This document shows, piece by piece, positions 23,161 through 64,000 of a DNA stretch of 64,000 nucleotides. The stretch spans positions 2,728,001 to 2,792,000 of the forward strand of contig NC_133955.1 in assembly GCF_031877795.1 (NCBI RefSeq). The letters are read 5' to 3'. Origin of the DNA: Strix aluco (taxonomy: Eukaryota; Chordata; Aves; Strigiformes; Strigidae). The position numbers and the translations under genes were made by a program. The notes under the pieces are model-generated. The model was not told the DNA's origin. It worked only from the letters and a program-made list of their open reading frames with translations, and made no database searches. Numbering within the stretch: position 1 is the first letter of the stretch; every line of letters begins with the position of its first letter.

Positions 23161-26100
23161 GTGCCTGTTGCTCACTGAACACACTTCCCACTCCAAAAGG
23201 CTTGAAGACAGCAGGTATCAAACCCAGCCTGATCCTGGCTTTCTCACTTGGCATCACAAATAAAACCTTTGCAACCACCCTGACCCTGGATGATGGTCCT
23301 TCCCTTTAGCTGAGCAGCTCCTGGGACTTGTGGTTTTGCTGTTGCTCTGGTTTTGCAGTGAAAGCTGCTGTGGTTGAATCCAGAAATAATCGTTCCCAAG
23401 TCCATGGGAGAGTTGCCCAGTGGTTGTCGGCGGGGTGGCTCTGTGACAGGGATGCTAGAGGCAGCTCAGTGTCTGTCTGTAGTGGTTATGGATGTGGATG
23501 GTGCCTCCCGCAGCGCAGGGATTTTTCCACTCTTGGGGTCTGCCGTGGTTTCAGCCAGGAGGTGGGCACATGTGGCTGAATTGTTTCCAGAGCCACACTC
23601 AGAGGCGGCAGAGCATCAGCCTGGATTTACCTGCCAGGGACCCGCTGGCAGAGGGATGCTCACGGTGCAGCAGTGTCATGAGGAGTGCAGAGAGCCCTGA
23701 AAGCCCTGGGCTGGCTGCCCACCACCTGCCTGGGGGCTTCAGGTCAGGACAAGGGGGGCTTTGGCAGCTCTTTGTGGTGGTAGGAAGTCTCATCCCTGGT
23801 TGTAGTGCTTCTCCAGCTGCAGAGGATTGTAGCAGCTCTCCTTGCCTTATGCTACAGTGTGTCCATAGCACCCATGCCTGGTGGCCCACGGTGCAAGGGG
23901 AGAATGTGACCACCCTCTAGTGAAGACATCCCCCAAGCCCTGGGCATGGAGGAACTTTGAGTCACTAAGCGTTGCCTTGTCCTGGGTGAACAGTTTTGTG
24001 CTGTATCACGTCTTTGCTGAGCATGCTCAGGAGGACAGAGCACAGACGCTTTTGGGGACCAGTGAGATGGGATGAGTCCATCCTGGGGTGGGATGTCCTG
24101 GACCAGCATCAGTGCTGTGCAAGGTACCTGTGATCCTGTTATCACCCTCTCCAGGCTGAGGAATCGGGCTCACTTATCACCCCCTGTCTCCCTTCACAAG
24201 AACAGCAGATATAACAGAATATAACTATGTATAGGAGCAGGTTGCAGGGAAGCAAAGTAGCACATGGGCTTACCCAAACCTGCTCAACTGTGGGGGAAGC
24301 AAAAAAAATCATCCCTTGGGTGATGCGTGGGGTAAATCTGTGCATCCTCCTGCACCATGTGGGGCCAGCCCCTTGGATTACCTCCACAGGGTACAGGGAG
24401 CTGCCATGGCCCCGCTGGGACTGGCGTCTTCAGAGTGTCCTTGTGGTAAGTGAGTCTCTCCTTTGCAGCTGGGTTAAATTTCCATCCCATCATTGCTCCT
24501 GTCAGATTTATGTCTTGGCCATTCCCTGCAGCATTTCCCCTCCTTGAGAGCCTGCAGGGCTCTTCCCTCCGTGCCTTGATTGATATCTCTTAATTCACCT
24601 GCTAATTCATTCAATTCCTCGTCAGCAGCTGAGGTGGGGACGCAGCCACGTGGCTGATTTTGCCATTCATGTCACGCTTGGGAGGCCATCTGGCTTTCCA
24701 CAGTGTGGACATGCTTTCTCCACACTCATCCCACAAGCAGAGGTACAGCAGCGAAATGATACATGAAAGTCACCTCATTTGGGTTTTGCACCCAAATTAA
24801 TAGAGCTTAGCCCTGGGGTAAGGCTGATTTCTGCTATTCTTGGCCCCGAGTCTCCCTAGAGCCTGGGGCATCTGCCCTCCAGGAAGGCTGGTGGCATGGC
24901 TGTGCTCATGTGGGGGTACCACTGGGGCTGCTAATTAGGGGAAAGAGGACTGGAAAACATTTTACCAGCTTAATTATGGGGACAAGGCTCACGTCCCACT
25001 CAACCCAAGGAGAGAAGGGGACTGGAATGGTCCCTCACTTTATGTCTTTTCCTCCACCAGCTTCCATTTTGCAGGGATGCTGCGGGATGGGATGTCCTCA
25101 GTGCACAGTTATCCCGGTCATCCATGTCCCAACAGCCAGGAAGGAGCGTGAACAAGCCTCAAAGGTTCAGGACAGCGTTACGTGCCCATGATGGGTTTTG
25201 TCCCACTTGAGGAACATGACTTAAATCTGTAAAGGGGGAGGAGGTCGGACAGCCACCTGTGGGAAAAGCCTGTCCCACGTTCCCAGCGTGTGGGAGCCGG
25301 CTTTCAGTATAACGTGCTGGATGCACTTTGAGGGGCTGCTGCTTTTGCCAGAGCTTCTCTATTTTTAGAGAGTTTTTTATGTCAAACTTCCCATCAGCTG
25401 ATGAGCCAATGTCATCCCAAGAACAGAGCTACGGTTGCCCTGGCCCTGGCAGCGTGTGTCTGCGCGTCTGGGTGTGCACAAAAGCATCTCCTTACGCACG
25501 CTGCCTTTGAACGGAGGAGAAGTTCCCCGCTGTGCTGCCGAGCTGTTTGAGACACGAGCTTTTATTCCAGTCCAAAGGGCCAGAACGGGCTGATCTGGCC
25601 CGTGACTGCATGCAGGTCCTTTTTGTCCATGTGCGTATGTTAGTTTGAAAGGGGAGTGATATATAGGATATTCAGACTTATCCTTGAGCATTATATCTGT
25701 TGTAAAGATTTAATAACTTAGGGGGGACTACCCCTAACCAGCATTAGACCAGCGGCCCTCGCCCCAAGCTTGCCACATCATGTTTTGCTGCTTGGCTCAA
25801 GTCCTGCCCTTGGTTGGACCATAAAAGATGGTGATAAGGGGTGGGCAGGTCCCCAGGGTGGCTGGGGTGACAGCAGCACACCAACCCTCGCTGCTGGGGA
25901 CCCTTGTCTAGCTGTAGTGGGCTGAAGCTCACCCAAAGGGCTGTGTCAGTAGAAATCCCCATCTGGCACCTCGCTTGCGACAGTTTTGGGCTGCAGAAGG
26001 GGAGGTGAGGCTGCACATACCAGCATCACCCCCAGGCCGAGTCCCCAGGTCCAGCCACACTTTAGTCCAGTCTAAATACAGGCTGCCGCTCAAACTGGCA

Positions 26101-27197
26101 GCTCTGCCTCTCCCCTCCAGCCTCTCATCCCTGGCACTGGCCGGGGAACAGTGCTTGTGCTTGAGCAGTAATTCAGGGATGCTGCTGCCTCCATCCCCTG
26201 GGTAAAGGTCTGACCAACGGAGGATGCGCTGAAGTTCAGTCATCGGCTGGTCCCACTGCATCTGTCCCCGTTTGTGCCTCAGGGAGACAAGGGGTGAACA
26301 TTAATCTGATCATTCAACTCATTTGTTGCTGTGACTTCATGAAAGGTTTGGGCCAAACTCAGGTTTGAGTCTGATTTTCTGCAAAAAGAGTTTCTGCATC
26401 TGGAGGACGCTTGGGCCACGGGGTCCCTCAGCAGCCAGGTGCTCTGCGAAGGGGTCGGGATCCTGGCCCAGGATATGTGAATGCCAAAGATGTTTGCAGG
26501 ATTTTGGGTCCCAGGGATGCTGTTCCCTGCAGCTTGGTACCCTGGAGGCAGCGTAGTGACCACATGGGTGCAGCATGGTGCAACCTGACACAGACCATTC
26601 CTGTGGGTGCTGAGCCTGCCTGTTGCAGCCCTCCAGGCTTTGATGGGGGCAAAAGGTGCTGGGCAGGTGCCCTGTGCATTTTGAGGGCAGCAGGAGGGAT
26701 CTGATCTCTGTCCCCTCTCCTGTAGGTCACCACTGCGTGTTTGAAGAGCTGTGATGCCAAACAGAGACACGTTCCCTCATCAGCAGTGACCATCTGATCC
26801 AGCCTTGGGAAGAACAGCCCACCATCACCAGACTCTTCCTCAGCATGCCTGGGCAGCCCAAATATCCCCTGGACCCTCCCTGTGCTGCTGCCAGCTTGGG
26901 CTCCCCATTGGGATGAGTCCTCAAGGGTCGCTTTGTCCCCTTCTGAACACCCCTACGGCTGACTGATGCTGCAGCCTCTCCGAAAGGCATCAGAGAGGTG
27001 ACACAAGGGACTCTGGCAGTGACAAGCAGCCGAGCAGGGAGATTGAAGACTGTGAGGGCCTTGTTGGTGCCAAGGACGTCCTTCCACCCCTGCTGGAGTG
27101 ATGCCAGCTTCTGCTTAGCACCCAAGAAGGGATGGGGGATCCCCTCCACCTTCACCACCCCATTGCCCCCAACAGTGCTGGCTCCCCCGACCCGCAG

Positions 27198-27297
27198 GAG
27201 CCCATAGTGATGTGATTGGGGCCCTGCGGCTCAGCAGCACCCACCACCTGCCCCACCAGGCACCTTCAGGACCCCCGCCCACCTGTCACACTCCGCC
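27198..27297 (+). other. PPFIA4: 5' UTR part of PPFIA4 exon 2
   Basis: The likely acceptor is the CCCGCAG ending at 27197. An alternative CCCAACAG lies about 20 nt upstream. The leader contains an ATG followed directly by TGA (27210-27215), a start-stop minimal upstream ORF, if either acceptor is used. Confidence 0.55.
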
Positions 27298-58512
<31,215 letters not shown>

Positions 58513-59680
58513 ACCAACAGACACTGCAGTCTCACTGCTGTGGACCGAAAAGGATGCTGTCCCTTCTGCTTGTGCACCCCACCGCTTCCCCCAGCTCCCT
58601 GTGGCTCCCGCCTGTGGCTCGTCTCCCACCTCTCCCCATGCTGGCCGGGCTAACGGATGTGCTCGCTGGGTGCCCGCTCCATCGCAGGCAGAAGCGTGGT
58701 GCGATCCGGTGGAGCGGCAGAGACACCCCAAAAGTGGGCTGCAATATCTGGATACCTTTCTCCTGCCTGGTTCATGTTGCCAATACACCATGGGCTGCTG
58801 CACTGACTCGCCCGAGCCCCGGGCATCAGGGATGCTGCTGCCCACAGGACTTGAAGCCAAGGAAGATTCAGGCTCGTGAAAATCCTCACGCCAGGGTGGC
58901 CGGGCAAGGGGCTGCCCCCAGGGTGGGCTGGGGCCAGTGCTGGGGTCGGCGCTGCATGGGATGGGGTGAGGACCGGCCATCATAGGGGTGAGGAGGGCAG
59001 CTGTCTGCCAAGGGGTGGGCAGTCAGGGTGCTGCATTTTGGGGGTGCTGCCAGATGCCACATAGCGGGGAGGCTGCGCCTGCATGGCGGGTCCACGAAGG
59101 GCTGCGTGGGGAAGGGCTGGAACCGCCCCATACGGCTCGCTGCCAGCCGGGACGGTACCCAGCACCCACAGGAGAGGGGACCCTCCTTGGGTGCCTGTGG
59201 AGACACAACAGGGGCACCCACTGCCCCGGGACGTGCTCATCCCTTCCCCTCTGGGTGCAGAGGAGATGCTCTCCCCTCCTGCCTCCAGGCTAACTGGCAG
59301 GGATCAATCCAGGAGGCTCTTAACTCTTCCCATTTCTTCCCCGTAGGGTAGGATCTCTTCGTCTCCTCACGCCACGTTTGCCTTGTGTGGCCCCTATTTC
59401 TGATGTGATATTTATTGATGGCTGGAATGACCTTATACTTATCATGTGCTGTCTGGAAGTGCAATATCTGAGAGGCTATACAGTCACAATGTCTTTTCGG
59501 TGTATTATTTGCCTAATACAGTATTAAATATTTTTTTAATTTGAAGAGTCAGTGAGCCCTTTATATCGATGCCCTATTTCTTTCGTCATATTATTGGTAC
59601 TGCATGGACTCCAAACCCTGGATCGGGTCAGGAAAGGATGTATGTGTGTTCCAATAAACAGGATTTTAAAACAGTGCTGG
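58513..59680 (+). other. PPFIA4: PPFIA4 3' UTR
   Basis: About 1.2 kb from the distal stop to the poly(A) site. The proximal part is GC-rich and featureless. The last 300 nt turn AT-rich and look conserved in style, with miRNA-type 8-mers GTGCAATA (59459-59466) and CAGTATTA (59519-59526). Confidence 0.8.
59653..59658 (+). terminator. PPFIA4: PPFIA4 poly(A) signal AATAAA
   Basis: Canonical AATAAA followed about 15-25 nt later by a GT-rich element (GTGCTGGTTTG). It is the first good signal after the last stop. Confidence 0.85.
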
Positions 59681-59945
59681 TTTGAGCCTTCTTTCTAGAG
59701 CCCAGATAAAAAGCATAATTAATCTTTAGCTCCCCCAAGAGATTTTGGGGTACAGGGCTGAGCCCCAGTTGCAAACCATTGTAATCACTGGTCTCTACTG
59801 GGCTGATTTAAGCATGGGACATCCAGTTCCCACCACTGAGTTACCACACTGAGGTCCAGCTGGATTTTCTGATATGGAGAAATCCCCAACCTGGGAATTA
59901 GGGGAGACCTGCACAGAGGGAGACAGCAGTAAAGGAAGCCCCAAG
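59681..59945. other. Spacer between convergent PPFIA4 and MYOG ends
   Basis: About 260 nt between the two inferred cleavage sites. No gene or recognisable element is seen. Confidence 0.7.
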
Positions 59946-60478
59946 CAGTTCAAACAAGAATGCCTTTATTTTAAAAAAAAATCCAAATAAATTAGCAAAA
60001 ATAATAATTAAAAAAAAAAAAAAAAGGCAACTCCACACAGCGTTCAGTAGAAAAGACGGTGCAGGCAGCCTCTGCGGGGCTCGGCACCCGCAGGACACCA
60101 GCCAGAGAGAGACATTGGTCGAAGAGCATCTTAGAAAAAAAATCAGCAAGCGAACCCAGCACACACATTGGCCCCCAAAAACCGATCGCCCCCGGACGAG
60201 GAGCAAAGCTGAGCCCAACGCTGGGCGGCCGCCCTTGCGGGAACTGGGGCTGCCACCAGCATGGGGCAGTGGCGCTGCTGAAATCCCACCTCTCGCCATT
60301 ATTTTTTTTCAGCTGGGCAGGCAGGAGCATTTTGCAAGGAGTAGGAAAGGAGGCGAGTGGTTTCAGCAGTGCAGTCCACGATGCTGGAGGGGTAAATACA
60401 ATTTCCAGCAGCTGGACCCTTCCGGCATCTTATTCCCAACCATTACCAGCTCAAAGAGCCGCTGGGTTTTGCGCCGGC
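59946..60478 (-). other. MYOG: MYOG 3' UTR
   Basis: From the MYOG stop to just past its poly(A) signal. On the transcript strand it contains a T-run of about 15 nt (60011-60025). Confidence 0.75.
59965..59970 (-). terminator. MYOG: MYOG poly(A) signal AATAAA
   Basis: TTTATT on the + strand reads AATAAA on the MYOG strand, about 510 nt after the stop codon, with a TG/T-rich stretch beyond it. Confidence 0.75.
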
Positions 60479-60600
60479 TCAGTTTTGAACCCGCTCCTCC
60501 TGGAACGTCACGGCCACGTCCTCCACCGCGATGCTCTCCACGATGGAGGAGAGCGAGTGGAGGTTGCGGTCCTCCGCTGCGTCATCAGCCAGGAGGTGAT
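60479..60600 (-). CDS. MYOG: Myogenin exon 3 (C terminus)
   Basis: Myogenin is the bHLH transcription factor that drives terminal muscle differentiation in the nucleus. This last exon starts after CTCCGCAG, completes a split Asp codon and reads [20 protein letters not shown] through to ERVQN and TGA (60479-60481). [12 protein letters not shown] is the C-terminal amphipathic helix III shared by myogenin and related factors and used for activation. The sequence is close to the chicken protein as I remember it. It joins exon 2 in frame across a 778-nt intron. Confidence 0.94.
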
Positions 60601-61378
60601 CTGCGGAGAGCAAGGTGATGGTGACTCTGCTGAGGACAGGGACCGTGTGCTGGGGATGGCTCCTGGCTCCGCGCAGGGGGGACCCTGTGACCTCCTGCGC
60701 AGCCAGAGTGACCTGGGGACCTGCTCCCAACTCCCACCCAGGGGGCAACCAGATCTTCCCCTGGAGAGGGCGACAAGGAGTGAAACTTTTGGAAACTTTT
60801 TAGGTTTTATTCCCCACTGGAAAATGAGATTGAAGTTTCTGCCATCTAGGGAAAAAAGCAGGTGGATTTGGGTGGGGGGCGGATAACTGCAATAATGGAA
60901 AAAAAAAAAATCTGCAGCTGCAGAGAGGTCGTGGGCAGGGAAAGGGAACGCGGGGCAGCAATGCTCAGTGATGCTCAGCAATGCTCAGCACCGCAGCGGG
61001 CAAAGCCAAGCTGAGGGACGGCGATGGACAAACCCTTGATGGGGATCAAGCTGTTGGGGCCCTGAGCTGCTGCAGTCCAGTTTCTCAGCTCCTAAGAGCA
61101 GGGGTCTTGGTGAAATCAGGCAGTGGGAGAAGCCTGAACCTGCTGAGCATTGAGCCAAGGAGGTGTTGGAGGATTTATGAGCCTGGGGGGAGCTCATCTC
61201 TCTGCAACAGCAGGGTGGGGAGAGGACAAGGCTCCTTTTGTCCTCCGCTCTGAGCATCTCCTGCCTGGGGAGGGTTGGCTCAGCAATGCTCTGCCTCAGG
61301 ACTGTGGTGTCCCCCACTGCTGCCCCCCCCACTCCGGCAAGGCTGCAGGACACCGGGGTGAGGCGGGGAGGACCTTAC
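60601..61378 (-). other. MYOG: MYOG intron 2
   Basis: 778 nt with canonical ends on the - strand (GTAAGG at 61378-61373, CCGCAG before exon 3). It contains a short poly(A) tract (+ strand) near 60898-60910 and a small ATGCTCAG repeat (60960-60988). No other feature is seen. Confidence 0.85.
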
Positions 61379-61460
61379 CTGCAGGGTTGGTGCCAAACTC
61401 CAGCTGGCTGCTCCACTCAGGGCTGCAGGACGAGCTGCCGGACCCGCACTCACTGGCCGC
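61379..61460 (-). CDS. MYOG: Myogenin exon 2
   Basis: 82 nt between acceptor CTTGCAG and donor CAG|GTAAGG on the - strand. It reads [20 protein letters not shown] and then EFGTNPA, the Ser-rich region between the bHLH domain and helix III. The phase (ends one base into a codon) fits exon 3. The bHLH-encoding exon 1 is not in the window, so this gene is partial here. Confidence 0.93.
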
Positions 61461-62514
61461 CTGCAAGGAGCCGAGATGCCGACCATCATCTCCTCCATCC
61501 CGGCCAAACCCCACCAGCCACCCCAAAAACACCCAGTGGGGGGGGGGTTGGCAGCACAACGCCCCTGCGGAGATGGGCATGTCCCTCCTGACCTGCAAAG
61601 CGGCTGGAGGAGCCAACAGCATTTGGGGTCTCCAGGATGGGCCAGATGCTTTGTTAACCATAAAGGCTGAAAAACCTCCTTTTTAGCCTCTGGACACAGG
61701 GGAAACGGGGCCATCCACTCACTGCAGGCAAAAAAGGTGTCTCTTTACCTGGTGACTATGAGAAAGGGCTAGAGATGGAAGAATGTCCTTGGGCAAAACA
61801 GCTTTTTGCTAAAAATCACCTAATCAGGCTCATAAAAAATGACACACGGGCTGGACACCCTCAGGCCATCCCAAGGGGATTTCTGGGAAGATCTTTTGGC
61901 AGTTTGATTTGTGGATTTGGGGCTGAACAGCTATTTCAGAGAAAAGAGCTGACAGCCTGAAAAATGAGACCGTTACTCAGCAAAGCTCTGAATTAACTTT
62001 TTTTTTGTGTGTGTGTGTGTCTTTATCTGGAAGTGGATGCCAGCTGGGGTTAAACCCAAAATATGATTTATAGGAGCAACCCCAAGGACCCCACTATTTG
62101 TAGCAGCTTAGAAATGGTACTTTGGGTCTACAAGCTCCCAGCAGCACTGGCAAATTAATTAACACTTGGATTTATTTCCCACTAAAGTAGGAAATTCTTA
62201 CAGATATGATTTTTTTTTTCCCAGAAAAAAAAAATGTGAACCCCTGACTATGCCTGGGAGAAGGGACAGCTCAGAGCAGCAGTGACACGGTAACTGCTCA
62301 GCACGGTCTTGGGCACATTTTCAGGGACAGCCAGCAAATCCACCCAAATCAAACCCAAGTGGATTAATTAGGTTTGCACCAGGAAAGCCCAAGAATATAT
62401 AGGATGGAGCCTAAAAGCTTTTTCAGTCCGTTATTCAGCTCTAAATGTTGGGCTACCCGGGTACCCGCAGTTCTGGTCCTTAAATCCTTTAGTCTGAAAG
62501 ATGAATTTCTGTGA

Positions 62515-62765
62515 CGCTCTATCTATATACCTGTCTATATAGCTATAGCTAGATCCATATCCATACCATCTACATCTACTTCTATATCTGCAACTATTTA
62601 TATAATGTATATTTGTATCTATATGATCAATGCCTATACCTACACGTACATCTACATTTATCTAGACCATCTAGATCATCCCTACCTATATCATCTCTAC
62701 TTATATCTATAGCTGTAGCTATCTATACCTTTCCATATGCACAGATAGCTATAGCTCTCCATACA
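62515..62765. repeat. Decayed CTATAT/TATC microsatellite
   Basis: About 250 nt made of variants of TCTATATC, CTATAGC and CATCTA. The words are clearly related, but few perfect copies are adjacent. It looks like an old tetra- or hexanucleotide array. Confidence 0.65.
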
Positions 62766-63325
62766 GTTCGCTCAGAGCAGCAAGGAAGCGCACACCCAAC
62801 ATCTCCCCAGAAATCAGAAGGCAGATAAAAATATCTCTCAAAAACTTGGTTAAACGACCAAAATCTTGCAGCGCAATGGGGCCTGGCTTGCAGCATCTCC
62901 GTGCTCAGGGCTGCGGCAAGACACAACCTCTGCCAGCATCCTCGCCCAGCTCCCAGATGGGCACTTTCAGTCCGAGAAACCAGAGGTGGCCCCACGCCGA
63001 CCCCCTCGTCCCCTGTCCCCTGCCCGGGGGTGCTGCGCCACAGCGACCACCAGGAAACAGTCCCCGTGCCCCAGCGTGTGGTGGCACCGGCAGTGGCATG
63101 GCGGCGGGGGAGAGGGGAGGGAGGCTCTGGGGTTTGTGCCCAGGAGCGCTGGTACCTGTGAGGGTGTCCGGGGAGGCAGCGGGCGGTGACCCCCCGATGG
63201 TGTTTGGTTGGAGGCCTTGTGGGTTGTGTCACCCCAAGACTTGATGGGGAGAAACCACGAGTGTGGGCATGTGTCTGTGAGCAGGGGGATTTAATTTTAT
63301 TTTCTGTTTTATTTGATTTAATTTC

Positions 63326-63607
63326 ATTTTTTCTTTCTTTTCTTTTCTTTTCTTTTCTTTTCTTTTCTTTTCTTTTCTTTTCTTTTCTTTTCTTTTCTTT
63401 TCTTTTCTTTTCTTTTCTTTTCTTTTCTTTTCTTTTCTTTTCTTTTCTTTTCTTTTCTTTTCTTTCCTTTCCTTTCCTTTCCTTTCCTTTCCTTTCCTTT
63501 CCTTTCCTTTCCTTTCCTTTCCTTTCCTTTCCTTTCCTTTCCTTTCCTTTCCTTTCCTTTCCTTTCCTTTCCTTTCCTTTCCTTTCCTTTCCTTTCCTTT
63601 TCTTTTT
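63326..63607. repeat. 282-nt pure pyrimidine tract, (TTTTC)n then (TTTCC)n
   Basis: Every base on the + strand from 63326 to 63607 is C or T. The first half is about 26 copies of TTTTC, switching at about 63465 to about 27 copies of TTTCC. The open frame across it (alternating Phe, Leu, Ser, Pro) is an artefact of the repeat. On the MYOG strand it would be a GA-rich intronic purine tract. Confidence 0.97.
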
Positions 63608-63924
63608 ATTAGATTCTATTTTATTTTATTAGATTTATGTTATTTATTTCATTTTTGTCTTTATTATCCCTCCCAAGCCCAGGCACATATGCCACGTTCA
63701 ATGCAGTGTCCAGCACTGGACCACGCAGCCCCTACTACATCCATGCACAGGGAAGGACGGCTCTCGGCCCCTTTCCCCCGCGATCTGAGCACACAGCTGG
63801 GGCTGGCTCATTGCTGCCCCGTGCCCTTAGGCAGGACACATTCACCAGCCCACAACATCAGCATCTGCCTTGCCCCAGGGTTGGGGATCCTGCTCCCCCA
63901 GCAGGACCCAGTGCCCCAGAGCTT

Positions 63925-64000
63925 GGGATTACCCCCATAGGGCATCACCCCCATAGAGCATCAACCCCACAGAGCATCACCCCCATAAGGCATCATCCCT
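63925..64000. repeat. Minisatellite at the window edge, 17-18-nt unit
   Basis: Four to five copies of GCATCACCCCCATAGAG with small changes run to the last base and probably continue outside. Confidence 0.75.

Larger units (their letters stand above)
702..27197 (+). other. PPFIA4: Long first intron of PPFIA4 (inferred)
   Basis: About 26.5 kb between the candidate first exon and the start-codon exon. I see no coding exons in it: the open frames are short, overlap on both strands and lack recognisable domains. It holds degenerate tandem repeats in the first 2 kb, AT-rich islands at about 7080-7600 and 12905-13020, a CA/CG-rich tract at about 23035-23160, and no transposon I could recognise. The intron call depends on the first-exon call. 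Confidence 0.5.
61461..64000 (-). other. MYOG: MYOG intron 1 (inferred, partial)
   Basis: At least 2.54 kb upstream of MYOG exon 2 with no frame encoding a basic helix-loop-helix on the - strand. It holds a TG run (61998-62020), a decayed TATC-type microsatellite, a GC-rich block (62880-63200), the long pyrimidine tract and an edge minisatellite. It is called an intron only because exon 1 must lie further on. Confidence 0.6.

Noticed and set aside
1-27197. An upstream gene such as TMEM183A, which precedes PPFIA4 in human
   Set aside because: None of its recognisable protein segments appears in any frame here, so it is probably to the left of the window.
60059-60886. 275-codon + strand frame over the MYOG 3' end
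   Set aside because: It is the opposite strand of MYOG exon 3 and UTR and has no recognisable domain.
63186-63632. 148-codon Phe/Leu/Ser/Pro frame
   Set aside because: It is a direct translation of the TTTTC and TTTCC pentanucleotide arrays.

Overview
The window is vertebrate nuclear DNA, most likely from a bird microchromosome. It is intron-rich, moderately GC-rich and sparse in recognisable transposons. The two genes I recognise read closest to the avian versions I remember. Protein comparisons were made from memory, not by alignment, and no species is assigned.

The main content is one nearly complete gene, PPFIA4 (liprin-alpha-4), on the + strand. A CpG-rich promoter with three KLF-type and three Sp1-type boxes lies at about 571-701. 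It ends in a candidate non-coding first exon with a consensus donor at 702. A very long intron (about 702-27197) follows. The start codon is at 27298. I traced 28 common coding exons by reading frame, splice sites and phase (27298-56704). Two alternative 3' ends follow: a cassette exon at 57862-57953 that ends the protein in VRTYSC, and a terminal exon at 58433 that ends it in a different tail. The joined reading frame stays open and divides by three: 1231 residues with the cassette, 1238 without it. The protein has an N-terminal coiled-coil half, an acidic and basic linker, and three C-terminal SAM domains, the standard plan of liprin-alpha presynaptic scaffolds. The poly(A) signal is at 59653-59658.

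Tail to tail with it, on the - strand, are the last two exons of MYOG (myogenin): exon 2 at 61379-61460 and exon 3 at 60479-60600, with a poly(A) signal at 59965-59970. The first MYOG exon, which encodes the bHLH domain, is not in the window and should lie beyond 64000. The PPFIA4-MYOG convergent order matches human 1q32 and supports PPFIA4 over the other liprin-alpha paralogues.

The rest is intron and spacer: a GC-rich palindromic minisatellite beside the promoter, other degenerate tandem repeats, AT-rich islands that may be conserved non-coding elements, a 282-nt pure pyrimidine tract at 63326-63607, and a minisatellite running off the right edge. I found no prokaryotic-type system, CRISPR array, tRNA, rRNA or intact mobile element. 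The most interesting points are splicing-related: the C-terminal PDZ-ligand switch, a 27-nt microexon between SAM1 and SAM2, a GC-AG intron, and a donor that looks disrupted by a 4-nt insertion.
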